In this document: one piece after another, positions 32,709-42,348 of the stretch
How positions within the stretch are numbered: the first letter of the stretch is position 1
Layout: every line of letters starts with the position of its first letter
Assembly (NCBI RefSeq): GCF_030705605.1
Contig: NZ_JAPCKK010000017.1
Coordinates: 105,389 to 169,388 of the forward strand
Reading direction: 5' to 3'
DNA: 64,000 bases
Origin: Paenibacillus zeirhizosphaerae
GTDB taxonomy: Bacteria > Bacillota > Bacilli > Paenibacillales > Paenibacillaceae
Made by a program: the position numbers and the translations under genes
Notes under the pieces: model-generated
What the model was told of the DNA's origin: nothing
Seen by the model: the letters and a program-made list of their open reading frames with translations, nothing else
The model's database searches: none

Positions 32709-33230
32709 ATGATGATCGCACAGCTGTTGATGCTTGCAGGTTTGCTTTCTCCTTTTCCCGGAACGAGTGCGGATCCGGCGGCTGCTTCACCGCAAGTAAC
32801 CGGCAATGTGGCGCAGGCGGTGGCAGGAGTGCGGGAGCAGTCGCCTGCCATTACCCAGTTTACTTCCCTGAATGGCATCTCACTTGATGACCGGAAAGAA
32901 GATGTCCTTCGTAAAAAAGGAAAACCGAGGGAGGTCTCCGAAGACTGGCTTCTGCATTCCACGGAATATCATTACGCTGACGCTGTGGTAGGGATCCGGG
33001 ATGGTTATGTTTATTACGTGCATGTGGACCCTGGGGCGATGCGTGTACAAGTGAACGATCAGTGGCTGCCGCTGGATCGGCGCACGCTGGAGCAGAAGCT
33101 GGGGGGGACCCAGTTTACTGCTGAAGATGGTGATGTATATGTACGAGGCCATAAAGCCATCAAGGTCTACACCAACCCGGCGACCGGAGGACTGCGGGCT
33201 GTGGAGTTATTTGATGAAAGCTCGCAGTGA
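32709..33230 (+). CDS. Exported protein of unknown function
   Basis: A 173-residue protein beginning MMIAQLLMLAGLLSPFPGTSA, a signal peptide with a likely cleavage after SADPA. The mature part has a segment that pairs a short sequence with SLDDRKEDVLRKKGKPREVSEDWL, similar to the SmpA/OmlA-like fold in which a substrate-like helix precedes a beta-meander, but similarity is weak. No cysteine or enzyme motif is visible. AAAGGGTG lies seven bases before the ATG; a GTG three codons earlier is the alternative. It follows the DUF948 gene by 57 bases. Confidence 0.6.
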   Translation: MMIAQLLMLAGLLSPFPGTSADPAAASPQVTGNVAQAVAGVREQSPAITQFTSLNGISLDDRKEDVLRKKGKPREVSEDWLLHSTEYHYADAVVGIRDGYVYYVHVDPGAMRVQVNDQWLPLDRRTLEQKLGGTQFTAEDGDVYVRGHKAIKVYTNPATGGLRAVELFDESSQ

Positions 33231-33232
33231 TT

Positions 33233-33258
33233 GTTTCAAAAAGATGGGGGCTGGTTAA
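33233..33258 (+). promoter_or_regulatory. Candidate SigB-type promoter of the yflT-like gene
   Basis: GTTTCA (33233-33238) and GGTTAA (33253-33258) are separated by 14 bases, matching the GTTTAA-N14-GGGTAT form for SigB. It lies 65 bases ahead of a stress gene whose Bacillus relative is in the SigB regulon. Confidence 0.5.
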
Positions 33259-33322
33259 TGATACAGCGTGCTGGGGCTGGCCCAAACACGAAACCTGAAT
33301 ACAGTTAAGGAGAGTGAGAACG

Positions 33323-33664
33323 ATGAATTCGACGAATGCTCAAGCTTATGCAAAAGTGGTGGAGAACGGAGTGCAGGCCGTGGAGACGGTGAAGGAGCTG
33401 CGCAGTACTGGCTACCGTTATGAAGACGTATTTGTGCTGGCGCATAACCAGGATCGTACGGACCGTATCGCCGGGACAGCGGCTGCAAAAGAAATTGGCA
33501 TAAAGGAAGAAGGCATGTTTGACTCTCTGGCGAACCTGTTCCGTTCACGCGGTGACGAGCTGCGGGCGAAAATCGTGTCGATGGGTTTTACCGATGCCGA
33601 AGCGGCATTTTATGAGAAAGAGCTCGATCTTGGTAAAGTACTCGTGATTGCTAAAACCTCCTAA
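33323..33664 (+). CDS. General stress protein 17M-like (YflT)
   Basis: A 113-residue soluble protein of the YflT/GSP17M family. The N-terminal part (AKVVENGVQAVETVKELRSTGYRYEDVFVLAHNQDRTDRIA is the stretch from residue 9 to about 49) has the family alternation of a regulatory helix and a short strand, and the C-terminal MGFTDAEAAFYEKELDLGKVLVI is typical. In Bacillus the gene is controlled by SigB. AAGGAGAG lies before ATG 33323. It sits next to the SigB module, with a SigB-like promoter. Biochemical function is unknown. Confidence 0.82.
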   Translation: MNSTNAQAYAKVVENGVQAVETVKELRSTGYRYEDVFVLAHNQDRTDRIAGTAAAKEIGIKEEGMFDSLANLFRSRGDELRAKIVSMGFTDAEAAFYEKELDLGKVLVIAKTS

Positions 33665-33710
33665 TTCAACCGTCTGCTTGCCGGTTGATCATGCATCATC
33701 CGTGAACACA

Positions 33711-33755
33711 GATAAGGAATGGGACGCTCTCATGGCCCATTCCTTATCTATGTTT
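33711..33755 (+). terminator. Terminator-like hairpin after yflT-like gene
   Basis: A perfect 13-bp stem, GATAAGGAATGGG with CCCATTCCTTATC; only a weak T-rich tail follows. Confidence 0.65.
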
Positions 33756-33911
33756 ATGAAGATTTTAGAAAGTGGTAGGGCTTCTTGACATAGAAGTTTT
33801 TCGACAAAAAAGTTATAGTAGGATACGTAGGTTGTTCATATTTTAAGCCAAAAAAACACCTGTTGTATTGTTAGCTGAAGCTTATATTCTCAGATAAAGA
33901 GGGAGAGAAAT

Positions 33912-35081
33912 ATGAGAATTTTAATTGTAGACGACAATCCGACGAATGTCATCATTATTCGCGAAATATTAAAAAAGGAAAATTACAGGGATGTAGTGTC
34001 CGCCGCGTCCGCCGCGGAAATGTTCGAGCATCTGGGGCTGGGAGACCGTTCGGTGGAGATCAGACCCCGCCCTTCCGATATTGATCTGATCCTGCTGGAT
34101 ATGATGATGCCTGAAATGGATGGAATCGAAGCCTGCAGTATCGTACAGGAATACGAGCATTTGAGGGACATCCCGATCATTATGGTGACAGCGGTCGGTG
34201 ATTCCAAAAAGCTGGCCGAGGCGCTGGATGAAGGGGCCATGGACTATGTAACCAAGCCGATCAATAAAGTGGAGCTGATGGCAAGAATCCGACTGGCCCT
34301 GCGTCTGAAGCAGGAGAAGGACTGGCATAAGGAGAGGGACCAGCGGATTCAAGATGAGCTCAAGCTGGCCGCGATGGTGCAGCAGGCCGTGCTTAGCCCG
34401 TCCATACAGGATCCGATGCTGCACATCCATGCTTTGTATCAGCCATCGTTTGAGCTGGCTGGAGATCTATACTCCTGGTATCCGCTTGGGGACGGGCGTT
34501 ATGCTGTCATTCTGCTCGATATGATGGGACACGGTATTTCCTCCTCCCTGTTCTGTATGTTTATCGCTTCGGTACTCAAAGACACCGTTACCACTTATGT
34601 GGATCCCGAGAAAGTTATACAGGAGCTGAATCGCCGCTTTAATCAGCTTGATCTAGGCAAGCAGCTTGTTCAATACTACTTTACTGCCATTTATATGGTG
34701 ATTGATACGCGGATGAAACGTATCGACTACGTTAACGCAGGGCATCCTCCAGGGTTATTGATCGGGAAGGACGGAGGTGTCACCAAGCTGGACAGTGTAT
34801 GCTATCCGGTAGGACTTTTCGACAGAATGGAAGTTCAGGCTGAAACCCTCTACTATGACGGGAATGAGCAAATTGCACTGTATACGGATGGACTGCTCGA
34901 AGCGGTCGAAGGGGATCATGACCGGCAACTGGAGTATCTCATCGGGCATTTGCGTGAAAGTCAGGAATGGGAAGAGGACGTCATGCGGAAAGCCTTTTTT
35001 GAGGTGGAAGTACCACTGGAACGCGATGACGATAAATGCCTGGTGTGGATTTCATTGAAAGAAGGAGAGGCTTCTGCATGA
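33912..35081 (+). CDS. Response-regulator PP2C phosphatase (RsbY-like)
   Basis: A 389-residue two-domain protein. Residues 1-130 are a receiver domain with DDN at the acidic pocket and the phospho-acceptor aspartate in LILLDMMMPEMDG; residues about 165-385 are a PPM/SpoIIE-type serine phosphatase (ELAGDLYSWYPLGDGRYAV, LDMMGHGISSSLF, LYTDGLLEA). In Bacillus cereus RsbY has this build and dephosphorylates RsbV after phosphotransfer from RsbK. It overlaps the kinase gene by ATGA, and rsbV/rsbW/sigB lie downstream. The metal-binding aspartates of the phosphatase are all present. Confidence 0.9.
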   Translation: MRILIVDDNPTNVIIIREILKKENYRDVVSAASAAEMFEHLGLGDRSVEIRPRPSDIDLILLDMMMPEMDGIEACSIVQEYEHLRDIPIIMVTAVGDSKKLAEALDEGAMDYVTKPINKVELMARIRLALRLKQEKDWHKERDQRIQDELKLAAMVQQAVLSPSIQDPMLHIHALYQPSFELAGDLYSWYPLGDGRYAVILLDMMGHGISSSLFCMFIASVLKDTVTTYVDPEKVIQELNRRFNQLDLGKQLVQYYFTAIYMVIDTRMKRIDYVNAGHPPGLLIGKDGGVTKLDSVCYPVGLFDRMEVQAETLYYDGNEQIALYTDGLLEAVEGDHDRQLEYLIGHLRESQEWEEDVMRKAFFEVEVPLERDDDKCLVWISLKEGEASA

Positions 35082-38000
35082 AAATCAGAACTAAGCTGCT
35101 TGTTGGATTCGGGGTGCTGATGGGGATCATGATCATGCTGACCGTGATCGGTTATGACCGGTTGGGCAGTATGAACAGCCAGTTGGATAATGTATATGAA
35201 GACCGGTATTTGGAGGTCCGTCAGACCGCTGTAATCCGCGCTCAGGTTAATGATATGGCCAAGGTCATGGCCAACCTGCTGTTGAATCCCGGCGCTTCCG
35301 TTGCCGAAGGCAAGGAGCAGTTGGAACAGATGATTACAACCGGGGATATTACGCTCAAAGCTATTCAAGGCAGCCCTTCCGCCGCCGCTGAACAGATACT
35401 TGTAAAAAGCGTGGAAACTTCCTGGGGAAATTTTAAAGAGTATGAATCCCATCTGATAGAGCTTCTTGAGCAGGGACAGTTCGATCAAGCCAACGCCTAC
35501 AGGAATAGTACCGGATTGCCTGCACAAGAAACCGTGCTGGAACGAATCAACACCCTCTCCAATTATCAGGATACTGAGGTGGATAACGAGATCGCGGCCT
35601 CCAGAGAAGTATTCCGCGAGGCGGTGAGGACCTCAACCATCGTTATGTCCGCTGGGCTGCTGATGTCGCTGGCGATCATTCTTTGGGTGCTCCCGAGCAT
35701 TACGCGAGGCCTTGGCACTGTTTCTTTGATGATTACGGGCTTCGGCAAAGGACGATTTAGAGCGATTCAGCGATTGCGCGTAACCTCAAAGGACGAAATC
35801 GGCCAAATAGCCCAGGTGTTTAAAGAAATGGCTGAGGATTTGGAGGAGAAACGGCGACTGGAGCAAGCTATTATTCAATCGCAGCAGGAGCAGACATGGC
35901 TCAGCAACAATACGGCGCGTGTCATGGAGCTGCTGCGGGGCGTGAATTCCCGGGAACAAATCGCTCAGATGTTTATTAGCGAATTCACGCCCATTCTTGG
36001 CGCCAGCTACGGTTCCATTTATTTGCTAGCTGAGGACAAGCGCCCTGACACCTTGTTGGCATTCGGTTCATACGCAGGCACCGGTAAAGCCGTGCTGTAC
36101 AAGGAAGAGTTCAGGATTGGAGAGGGCTTGATCGGCCAAAGTGCAATGGATCGGCAGCCTGTCATTCTGGATGACTTGCCTCCAGGATACTTGTCGATCA
36201 CTTCTTCGCTTGGGTCGGCGCAGCCGTCAGGTGTAATGATATATCCTATCGTATTCGAGGATGAGCTGCTGGGGGTAGCCGAGCTGGCTGCGTTCAATAA
36301 ATTTGGCGAGCTTGAGCAGAAGCTGTTCTCGCAGTTAGTGATGAACCTTGGCGTCATTCTTAACAATGTGCAGCGCCGTATGCGTGTGGAGCAACTGCTG
36401 CGGGAATCTCAGGCACTCACGGAAGAGCTGCAGTGCCAGTCGGAAGAGTTGCAGTCACAGCAGGAGGAGCTGAAGCGCTCCAACGAGAATCTGGAGCAGC
36501 AGACCGAGGAGTTGAAGCGTTCTGAAGAGCTGCTACAGCGCCAGCAGGAGGAGCTTGAGCATTACAATACAGAGCTGATGGCCAAGACAAGAGCGCTGGA
36601 AGAACAGGTTCGGGAAGTGGAAGAGAAGAACCTGGAGATCGAGAAGGCCCGCTCCCAGTTGGAGCAGCAGGCGATGCAGCTTGCCGTGACCAGCAAATAC
36701 AAATCGGAGTTCCTTGCCAACATGTCACATGAGCTGCGTACACCGCTGAACAGCTTGCTGATTCTGTCGCAGCTTCTGTCCGAGAACAAAGACGGCAACT
36801 TGAATCCGAAGCAGGTGGAGTACGCTCACACCATTTATATGTCAGGGGCCGATCTGCTTAAAATGATTGATGAAATACTGGATCTCTCCAAGGTAGACGC
36901 AGGCAAAATGGAAATCAATTATGAATCCGTCAGCCTGGAGGGGCTGGAGAGATTTATAGAGCAGCATTTTGCGCCTGTTGCGGCCCAAAAAGAGCTGCGG
37001 CTGGTAACCCGGATGAGTGATGGGCTTCCGAAGGCCATCATCAGCGACGGGTACCGTTTGAAGCAAATCTTACGCAACCTGCTGTCCAATGCCTTCAAAT
37101 TTACGGCTTCAGGATCGGTGGAATTTACGATCGCAGCGGCTACGAAGGAGAAGCTCCCTTCCTATTTGAATGAGAACCAGCCGTATTTGATGCTGTCTGT
37201 CCGTGATACCGGCATCGGCATTGCTCCGGACAAAACCGATCTGATCTTCGAAGCGTTCCAACAGGTGGACGGGACGACGAGCCGCAAATACGGCGGCACC
37301 GGTCTTGGATTGTCTATCAGCCGCGAGCTGTCACGCTTGCTTGGCGGTGGAATCGAGCTCGAAACGGTTCAAGGGGAAGGAAGCTGTTTTACGCTGTATC
37401 TTCCTGCGGAGGCTGCACCGGAGGTGCCGGAGGAGGCTGGAAATGGATACGCTGCAAGAGCGTATGCGAGCCGTGAAGCAGCTCCGATGCTGGACCCTGA
37501 TATGCAAAGAATCAGAGACGGGCGCTTCCCTGCCGTGGTGGAAAGAAAGCTGGAATCGGAACCCTACGCACTGGAGGCACCCAAGCTGGACGATGACCGG
37601 GACCGGATCGGCCCGAAAGATAAGGTGCTGCTGATTATTGAGGATGACATACATTTCGCCAATATCCTGATTGAAATGGCCAGAAGCCGCGGTTATAAAG
37701 CGTTGTCAGCACTGCAGGGAGACACAGGGCTTGAAATGGCAAAGACCTATCTTCCTGACGCCATTATTCTCGATATTCAGTTGCCGGTCTTGGACGGCTG
37801 GTCCATCCTGGGTGAACTGAAGAGCAGCGCTGCCACGCGGCACATCCCGGTGCATGTCATTTCTGTGATTGATGATATCAAGCAGGGATTGATGATGGGT
37901 GCGATTGCCTATTTGAAGAAGCCTTCTACCAAAGAAAGCCTGGACAAAGCATTCGTCCAAATCTCTTCTTATACGGACAGCAAAATGAAACGGCTGTTGA

Positions 38001-38791
38001 TCGTTGAAGATAACGATACACAACGCCAATCCATCATTGAACTTATCGAGCATGATGATGTCGCCATTACTGCGGTATCTACGGGAAAGGAAGCCTTGGC
38101 TGAGCTGGGAGACCAGCACTACGACTGCATGGTGCTTGATCTGATGCTCGCGGATATGACCGGCTTTGATCTGCTGGACCGTATTCGGGATGATGACAAT
38201 CTGAACGATCTGCCCATTATTATCTACACAGGCAAGGAACTGGACAGCAAGGAAGAAATGCGTCTGCGCAAGTATGCCGAGTCCATCATTATCAAAGACG
38301 TCAAATCCCCGGAGCGCCTGCTGGATGAGACGACACTGTTCCTGCATCGTGTGGAAGCCAATTTGCCGGAGGACAAGCGCCGTATCTTGCAAAAGCTGTA
38401 CAACAAAGAGGAACTGTTCGAGGGCAAACACATTCTGCTCGTCGATGACGACATCCGCAACGTATTCGCCTTATCGAGTGTTCTGGAGGACTATCGCATG
38501 AACGTCACCTTTGCCGAGAACGGAAAGGAAGCTCTGGAGCTGCTTCAAGGGGCAACGACATTTGATCTGGTTCTCATGGATATGATGATGCCTGAAATGG
38601 ACGGATACGAGACGATGCGCCATATCCGGGACATGCCGCAATACGAGAAGCTGCCTATTATTGCCCTCACAGCGAAGGCGATGAAGGATGATCGGGCGAA
38701 GTGCATCGAGGCGGGAGCTTCCGATTATGTCAAAAAACCGATCCAGACGGATCAGCTTTTATCATTAATGAGGGTATGGCTGTATTCGTAA
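35078..38791 (+). CDS. Multi-receiver hybrid sensor kinase (RsbK-like)
   Basis: A 1237-residue membrane kinase. A first helix (residues 7-27), an extracellular helical bundle, a second helix near 190-210, then HAMP (about 210-260), GAF (about 295-435), a Gln/Glu-rich coiled coil (445-540), HisKA with SHELRTP (His551), and an ATPase domain with DTGIGI and [10 protein letters not shown]. Three receivers follow, near residues 850-965, 970-1085 and 1117-1235, each with its acceptor aspartate. In Bacillus cereus RsbK is a similar sensor for the SigB pathway. Its ATG overlaps the stop of the phosphatase gene, and a CheR-type gene follows. The signal is unknown. Confidence 0.9.
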   Translation: MKIRTKLLVGFGVLMGIMIMLTVIGYDRLGSMNSQLDNVYEDRYLEVRQTAVIRAQVNDMAKVMANLLLNPGASVAEGKEQLEQMITTGDITLKAIQGSPSAAAEQILVKSVETSWGNFKEYESHLIELLEQGQFDQANAYRNSTGLPAQETVLERINTLSNYQDTEVDNEIAASREVFREAVRTSTIVMSAGLLMSLAIILWVLPSITRGLGTVSLMITGFGKGRFRAIQRLRVTSKDEIGQIAQVFKEMAEDLEEKRRLEQAIIQSQQEQTWLSNNTARVMELLRGVNSREQIAQMFISEFTPILGASYGSIYLLAEDKRPDTLLAFGSYAGTGKAVLYKEEFRIGEGLIGQSAMDRQPVILDDLPPGYLSITSSLGSAQPSGVMIYPIVFEDELLGVAELAAFNKFGELEQKLFSQLVMNLGVILNNVQRRMRVEQLLRESQALTEELQCQSEELQSQQEELKRSNENLEQQTEELKRSEELLQRQQEELEHYNTELMAKTRALEEQVREVEEKNLEIEKARSQLEQQAMQLAVTSKYKSEFLANMSHELRTPLNSLLILSQLLSENKDGNLNPKQVEYAHTIYMSGADLLKMIDEILDLSKVDAGKMEINYESVSLEGLERFIEQHFAPVAAQKELRLVTRMSDGLPKAIISDGYRLKQILRNLLSNAFKFTASGSVEFTIAAATKEKLPSYLNENQPYLMLSVRDTGIGIAPDKTDLIFEAFQQVDGTTSRKYGGTGLGLSISRELSRLLGGGIELETVQGEGSCFTLYLPAEAAPEVPEEAGNGYAARAYASREAAPMLDPDMQRIRDGRFPAVVERKLESEPYALEAPKLDDDRDRIGPKDKVLLIIEDDIHFANILIEMARSRGYKALSALQGDTGLEMAKTYLPDAIILDIQLPVLDGWSILGELKSSAATRHIPVHVISVIDDIKQGLMMGAIAYLKKPSTKESLDKAFVQISSYTDSKMKRLLIVEDNDTQRQSIIELIEHDDVAITAVSTGKEALAELGDQHYDCMVLDLMLADMTGFDLLDRIRDDDNLNDLPIIIYTGKELDSKEEMRLRKYAESIIIKDVKSPERLLDETTLFLHRVEANLPEDKRRILQKLYNKEELFEGKHILLVDDDIRNVFALSSVLEDYRMNVTFAENGKEALELLQGATTFDLVLMDMMMPEMDGYETMRHIRDMPQYEKLPIIALTAKAMKDDRAKCIEAGASDYVKKPIQTDQLLSLMRVWLYS

Positions 38792-38874
38792 CCGTATTAT
38801 TGGGGTAATAGAGATAAGGACAGAACTGCGAGAACTGGTAACTTGCATAACCTTTAAGGAATTGGAGCGAGACT

Positions 38875-39747
38875 ATGACAGCGAAAGATCTGGCGGAAGG
38901 CAAGTCTGAAGAGGAATGGAGCATAGATACAGATGAGCGGGAACGGATTGAGCTGGAGCTGCTGATGGAGGGAGTACACCGTTTGTACGGGTATGATTTC
39001 AGAAATTATGCGCTTCCCTCGCTGAGGCGGCGAGTTCATCACAGCGCCCAGTCCGAAAATGTAAAATCCATATCGGGATTGCAGGAGAAGGTTCTGCACG
39101 ACCGTGCCTGCTTTGACAGATTGGTGCAGAGCCTATCCATTCCGGTTACGGAGATGTTCCGGGACCCGCTGCTTTTCCGCACCTTTCGTGAGGAAATCAT
39201 CCCTGTTTTGCGGACCTACCCGTATATCAGAATCTGGCATGCGGGCTGTTCGACCGGTGAAGAGGTCTACTCGATGGCGATCATGCTGCATGAAGAGGGG
39301 CTTTATGACAAGGCGCGTATTTATGCGACCGACATGAATGCCAAGTCGCTGCAGCAAGCCAAAGAAGGGGTGTACGGTATCGACAAAATGAAGCTGTACA
39401 CCAAGAACTATCTGGACTCCGGTGGAACCCAGTCGTTCTCGGAATATTACACAGCAAGATATAACTCGGTCATGTTTCAACCTTTCCTGCGCAAAAATAT
39501 AATCTTTGCGGAGCATAATCTGGCTACGGACCGGTCCTTCAATGAATTCAACGTTATTTTCTGCCGCAACGTCATGATCTACTTTAATGATGAGCTGCGG
39601 AATCAGGTGCACGGTTTATTTCATGAAAGCTTGAGCCGTTTTGGTGTGCTTGTACTGGGGGCGAAGGAATCCATCCAATTTACAGATTACAGCGGCTTTT
39701 ACGAGCCGCTTGGCCGGGGAGAAAAGATATACCGGAAGATTAAATAG
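38875..39747 (+). CDS. CheR-type methyltransferase (RsbM-like)
   Basis: A 290-residue SAM-dependent methyltransferase of the CheR fold. The N-terminal helical domain (YGYDFRNYALPSLRRRVHH) is followed by the SAM site IWHAGCSTGEEVYSMAIML near residue 120 and VIFCRNVMIYFND near 224, all hallmark CheR motifs. No chemoreceptor, cheB or cheW gene is adjacent. In Bacillus cereus the related RsbM methylates RsbK and dampens SigB activation; position between two sensor kinases suggests the same here. GGAGCGAG precedes the ATG. Confidence 0.88.
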   Translation: MTAKDLAEGKSEEEWSIDTDERERIELELLMEGVHRLYGYDFRNYALPSLRRRVHHSAQSENVKSISGLQEKVLHDRACFDRLVQSLSIPVTEMFRDPLLFRTFREEIIPVLRTYPYIRIWHAGCSTGEEVYSMAIMLHEEGLYDKARIYATDMNAKSLQQAKEGVYGIDKMKLYTKNYLDSGGTQSFSEYYTARYNSVMFQPFLRKNIIFAEHNLATDRSFNEFNVIFCRNVMIYFNDELRNQVHGLFHESLSRFGVLVLGAKESIQFTDYSGFYEPLGRGEKIYRKIK

Positions 39748-39766
39748 AGATGCTTAGGAGGGTCCC

Positions 39767-41443
39767 ATGGTGGGGTTGCATGAATCGATTCATATACTGC
39801 TGGTAGATGACCGACCGGAGAACCTGCTTGCACTGGAAGCAGTTCTTGAGAGCGAACAATATAATCTCGTCAAGGCGACTTCCGGTGAAGAGGCCTTGCG
39901 CTGTTTGCTGAGAGATGATTTTGCCGTGATTGTGCTCGATGTCCAAATGCCGGGTATGGATGGTATCGAAACCGCCAAGCTAATTAAAGCCAGGGAGAAA
40001 ACGAAGGATATCCCTATTATTTTCATTTCAGCAAACAGTAAGGAAGCGGAGCATCTGTTTGCCGGCTATTCCGCGGGTGGGATCGATTATATGGTGAAGC
40101 CTTTTATTCCGCAAATTTTGAAGTCAAAAATCGAAGGCTTCGTGCAGATGTATCTGACCAATAAACGTTTGAAAACCCAATCCATGCTGCTGCAGCAAAA
40201 GACGCTGGAGCTGGAAAAAATAAACCAGGAGCTGATCGCTGCCAAGGAAGTGGCGGAGGTCGCAGCGAAGGCCAAAACCGAATTTCTGGCGATGATGAGC
40301 CATGAAATCCGTACACCGATGAATGGGGTCATCGGCATGATCGACCTGCTGATGGAAACCGAGCTGAAGGATGAACAGCGGGAGTACGGCGATATTATAC
40401 GTCGCAGTGCAGATGCGCTGGTTACTGTCATTAATGATATTCTCGATTTCACCAAGCTGGAATCCGGCAAGATGGTGCTTGAAGAGCATCCCTTTGAGCT
40501 GCATGCATGTATCCGGGAGGTATTCAGCCTCTTCTCCATGGATGCCAGCAAGAAGAATCTGGAGCTGGATTTCGATGTGAGGCCCGATGTTCCAGATGTA
40601 GTGTTCGGCGACATGGCGCGCTTGCGGCAGGTGCTGATTAATCTGATATCCAACTCCATTAAATTTACCGACCAGGGAGGCGTGTATTTAGTGGTATCTG
40701 CCGGGAGATCAGGGACAGGCAAGGTAACCCTGGAATTCGCCGTGCAGGATACCGGGATCGGCATATCGCCAGACAAGGCGGATAAGCTGTTTCAGCCCTT
40801 CTCGCAACTGGATTCCTCGATGACGCGCAAATATGGCGGTACGGGTCTCGGCCTCGCGATCTGCAGAAACCTCGTGCAAATGATGGGGGGCGACATCCGG
40901 CTGGATACCTCCGTGGAGCAAGGGGCTGCTTTTCTATTCTCTGTGCAAATGAGCTTGCCGCAAGGGTTGCTTCCGAAAGACGAGCAGCGGGAGGAATGGA
41001 GTCCCTATGCACCGGGGGGAGAACGCCGCAATGCCGTATTAATCGTGGACGATCATCCGATTAATCAAAAGCTGATGGTGAACATGATGGATAGGCTGGG
41101 ACTGGCGGCAGAAGCTGCCTATGACGGGAAACAGGCGCTTGATATGATCCTGGCCGGCCGACACTATGATTATATTTTTATGGATCTGCAGATGCCTGTC
41201 ATGGATGGACTTGAATGTACCACTTTAATCCGCAGCAGTCTGCGAGACAGGACGCAGCCCGCGATCATCGCGATGACGGCGAATGTCATGGATGGAATCC
41301 ATGCACGGTGTCTTGCTGCGGGAATGAATGATTATATTAGTAAGCCGGTCAAAATCAACAGTGTAAAGCAGGTGCTGCAGCGTCATGCCAGAGAGCTGCT
41401 GCTGATAGAGGAAGCTGGATCACGTCTCGATCAAGCTGAATGA
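39767..41443 (+). CDS. REC-HisKA-HATPase-REC hybrid kinase
   Basis: A 558-residue soluble kinase without membrane helices. Order: receiver (residues 1-125, acceptor in [12 protein letters not shown]), coiled linker, HisKA with [12 protein letters not shown] (His near 179), ATPase domain with [18 protein letters not shown] and [13 protein letters not shown], and a second receiver (about 423-545, [13 protein letters not shown]). Its N-terminal receiver suggests that it is fed by another kinase, possibly the RsbK-like protein. It lies between the methyltransferase and rsbV, an addition not present in the minimal Bacillus cereus locus as I know it. GGAGGG precedes the ATG. Confidence 0.9.
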   Translation: MVGLHESIHILLVDDRPENLLALEAVLESEQYNLVKATSGEEALRCLLRDDFAVIVLDVQMPGMDGIETAKLIKAREKTKDIPIIFISANSKEAEHLFAGYSAGGIDYMVKPFIPQILKSKIEGFVQMYLTNKRLKTQSMLLQQKTLELEKINQELIAAKEVAEVAAKAKTEFLAMMSHEIRTPMNGVIGMIDLLMETELKDEQREYGDIIRRSADALVTVINDILDFTKLESGKMVLEEHPFELHACIREVFSLFSMDASKKNLELDFDVRPDVPDVVFGDMARLRQVLINLISNSIKFTDQGGVYLVVSAGRSGTGKVTLEFAVQDTGIGISPDKADKLFQPFSQLDSSMTRKYGGTGLGLAICRNLVQMMGGDIRLDTSVEQGAAFLFSVQMSLPQGLLPKDEQREEWSPYAPGGERRNAVLIVDDHPINQKLMVNMMDRLGLAAEAAYDGKQALDMILAGRHYDYIFMDLQMPVMDGLECTTLIRSSLRDRTQPAIIAMTANVMDGIHARCLAAGMNDYISKPVKINSVKQVLQRHARELLLIEEAGSRLDQAE

Positions 41444-41476
41444 CAAAATGTGGAAATTGGCAGTGTGTTGTTTTTT

Positions 41477-41502
41477 GTTTCAGAAACAGCCACAACGGGT
41501 TA
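41477..41502 (+). promoter_or_regulatory. Candidate SigB-type promoter of rsbV-rsbW-sigB
   Basis: GTTTCA (41477-41482) and GGGTTA (41497-41502) with a 14-base spacer match SigB promoters. It sits 37 bases before rsbV and would give positive autoregulation, as in Bacillus. Confidence 0.65.
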
Positions 41503-41538
41503 TGAATACAGAAACCATTTTTCAGGGGAGACGCCTAT

Positions 41539-41877
41539 ATGAATACAAATAAAAATAATAAGTTTAACGCCAAAACCGAGTTACATGACGGAGCAAATAC
41601 CGTCTATTTGAGCGGTGAGCTGGACTTGTCGGTAGCGCCTGATTTCCGCCTGGTCATGGAACCGCTGGTAGGGGAGTCCGGACAGGATTTAATCATTAAC
41701 ATGAAGGATTTAAAATATATTGACAGTACGGGGATTGGCATTCTGCTGTCTGTTTTAAAGGCAAGGAACGGTATGGAATCCCGCTTTATGGTTGAAGAGG
41801 TACCGGTACAAATTCAAAAGCTCTTCGATATGACGGGCATCGCCAAGTTTTTTGCCCCACAGGAGAATTCCCAATAG
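41539..41877 (+). CDS. rsbV: Anti-sigma factor antagonist (STAS domain)
   Basis: A 112-residue STAS protein of the RsbV/SpoIIAA family. The phosphorylation site is the serine in YIDSTGIGILL (Ser63); LSGELDLSVAPDF is the N-terminal beta-strand pattern. Unphosphorylated RsbV binds RsbW and frees the sigma factor; phosphorylation by RsbW blocks this, and the upstream PP2C phosphatase reverses it. GGGGAGACGCC precedes the ATG. The next gene starts 18 bases after the stop. Confidence 0.93.
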   Translation: MNTNKNNKFNAKTELHDGANTVYLSGELDLSVAPDFRLVMEPLVGESGQDLIINMKDLKYIDSTGIGILLSVLKARNGMESRFMVEEVPVQIQKLFDMTGIAKFFAPQENSQ

Positions 41878-41895
41878 GAAAGGATCGAAAAAAGG

Positions 41896-42348
41896 ATGAA
41901 TGGTCAAGTTCAGAAAGTAGTGTTAAATTTGCCGGCGACCGCTGATTTTGTAGATATTGTTAGATTGAATCTGTATGGAATTGCCTCCAAAATGGGGTTC
42001 TCCTATGAAGAAATAGAGGATATGAAAGTAGCCGTATCCGAAGCATGCAATAACTCTGTATTGTACGCCTATGGTCAAGAAGGAGGGTTTGTTGAAGTAG
42101 CTTTTGAGTTTGACGATACTGCCCTCAGCATCCGCGTCAAAGACGAAGGGGAGAGCTTTGAACGGATGGAAGATGCGGGCACAGGAGCCACGCTTCATGA
42201 TAAAGAGCTGGATGACGCTCAAATCGGCGGATTAGGCTTCTATCTTATGCAGGCACTTATGGATGACGTCAACGTGATCAACAAGGCAGGGCAGGGCACG
42301 GAGGTCATCCTTGTAAAACGTATGACAAGAAGCGAGGAGAAGGTATGA
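41896..42348 (+). CDS. rsbW: Anti-sigma factor serine kinase
   Basis: A 150-residue GHKL-fold kinase of the RsbW/SpoIIAB family. N-box EDMKVAVSEACNNSV near residue 40 and the G-box pair DEGESFE and GGLGFYLMQALMDDV near 105-120 are typical. RsbW binds and holds the sigma factor, or phosphorylates RsbV on serine, depending on ATP and partner state. AAAGGATG precedes the ATG. The stop overlaps sigB as ATGA, keeping sigma and anti-sigma in balance. Confidence 0.94.
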   Translation: MNGQVQKVVLNLPATADFVDIVRLNLYGIASKMGFSYEEIEDMKVAVSEACNNSVLYAYGQEGGFVEVAFEFDDTALSIRVKDEGESFERMEDAGTGATLHDKELDDAQIGGLGFYLMQALMDDVNVINKAGQGTEVILVKRMTRSEEKV

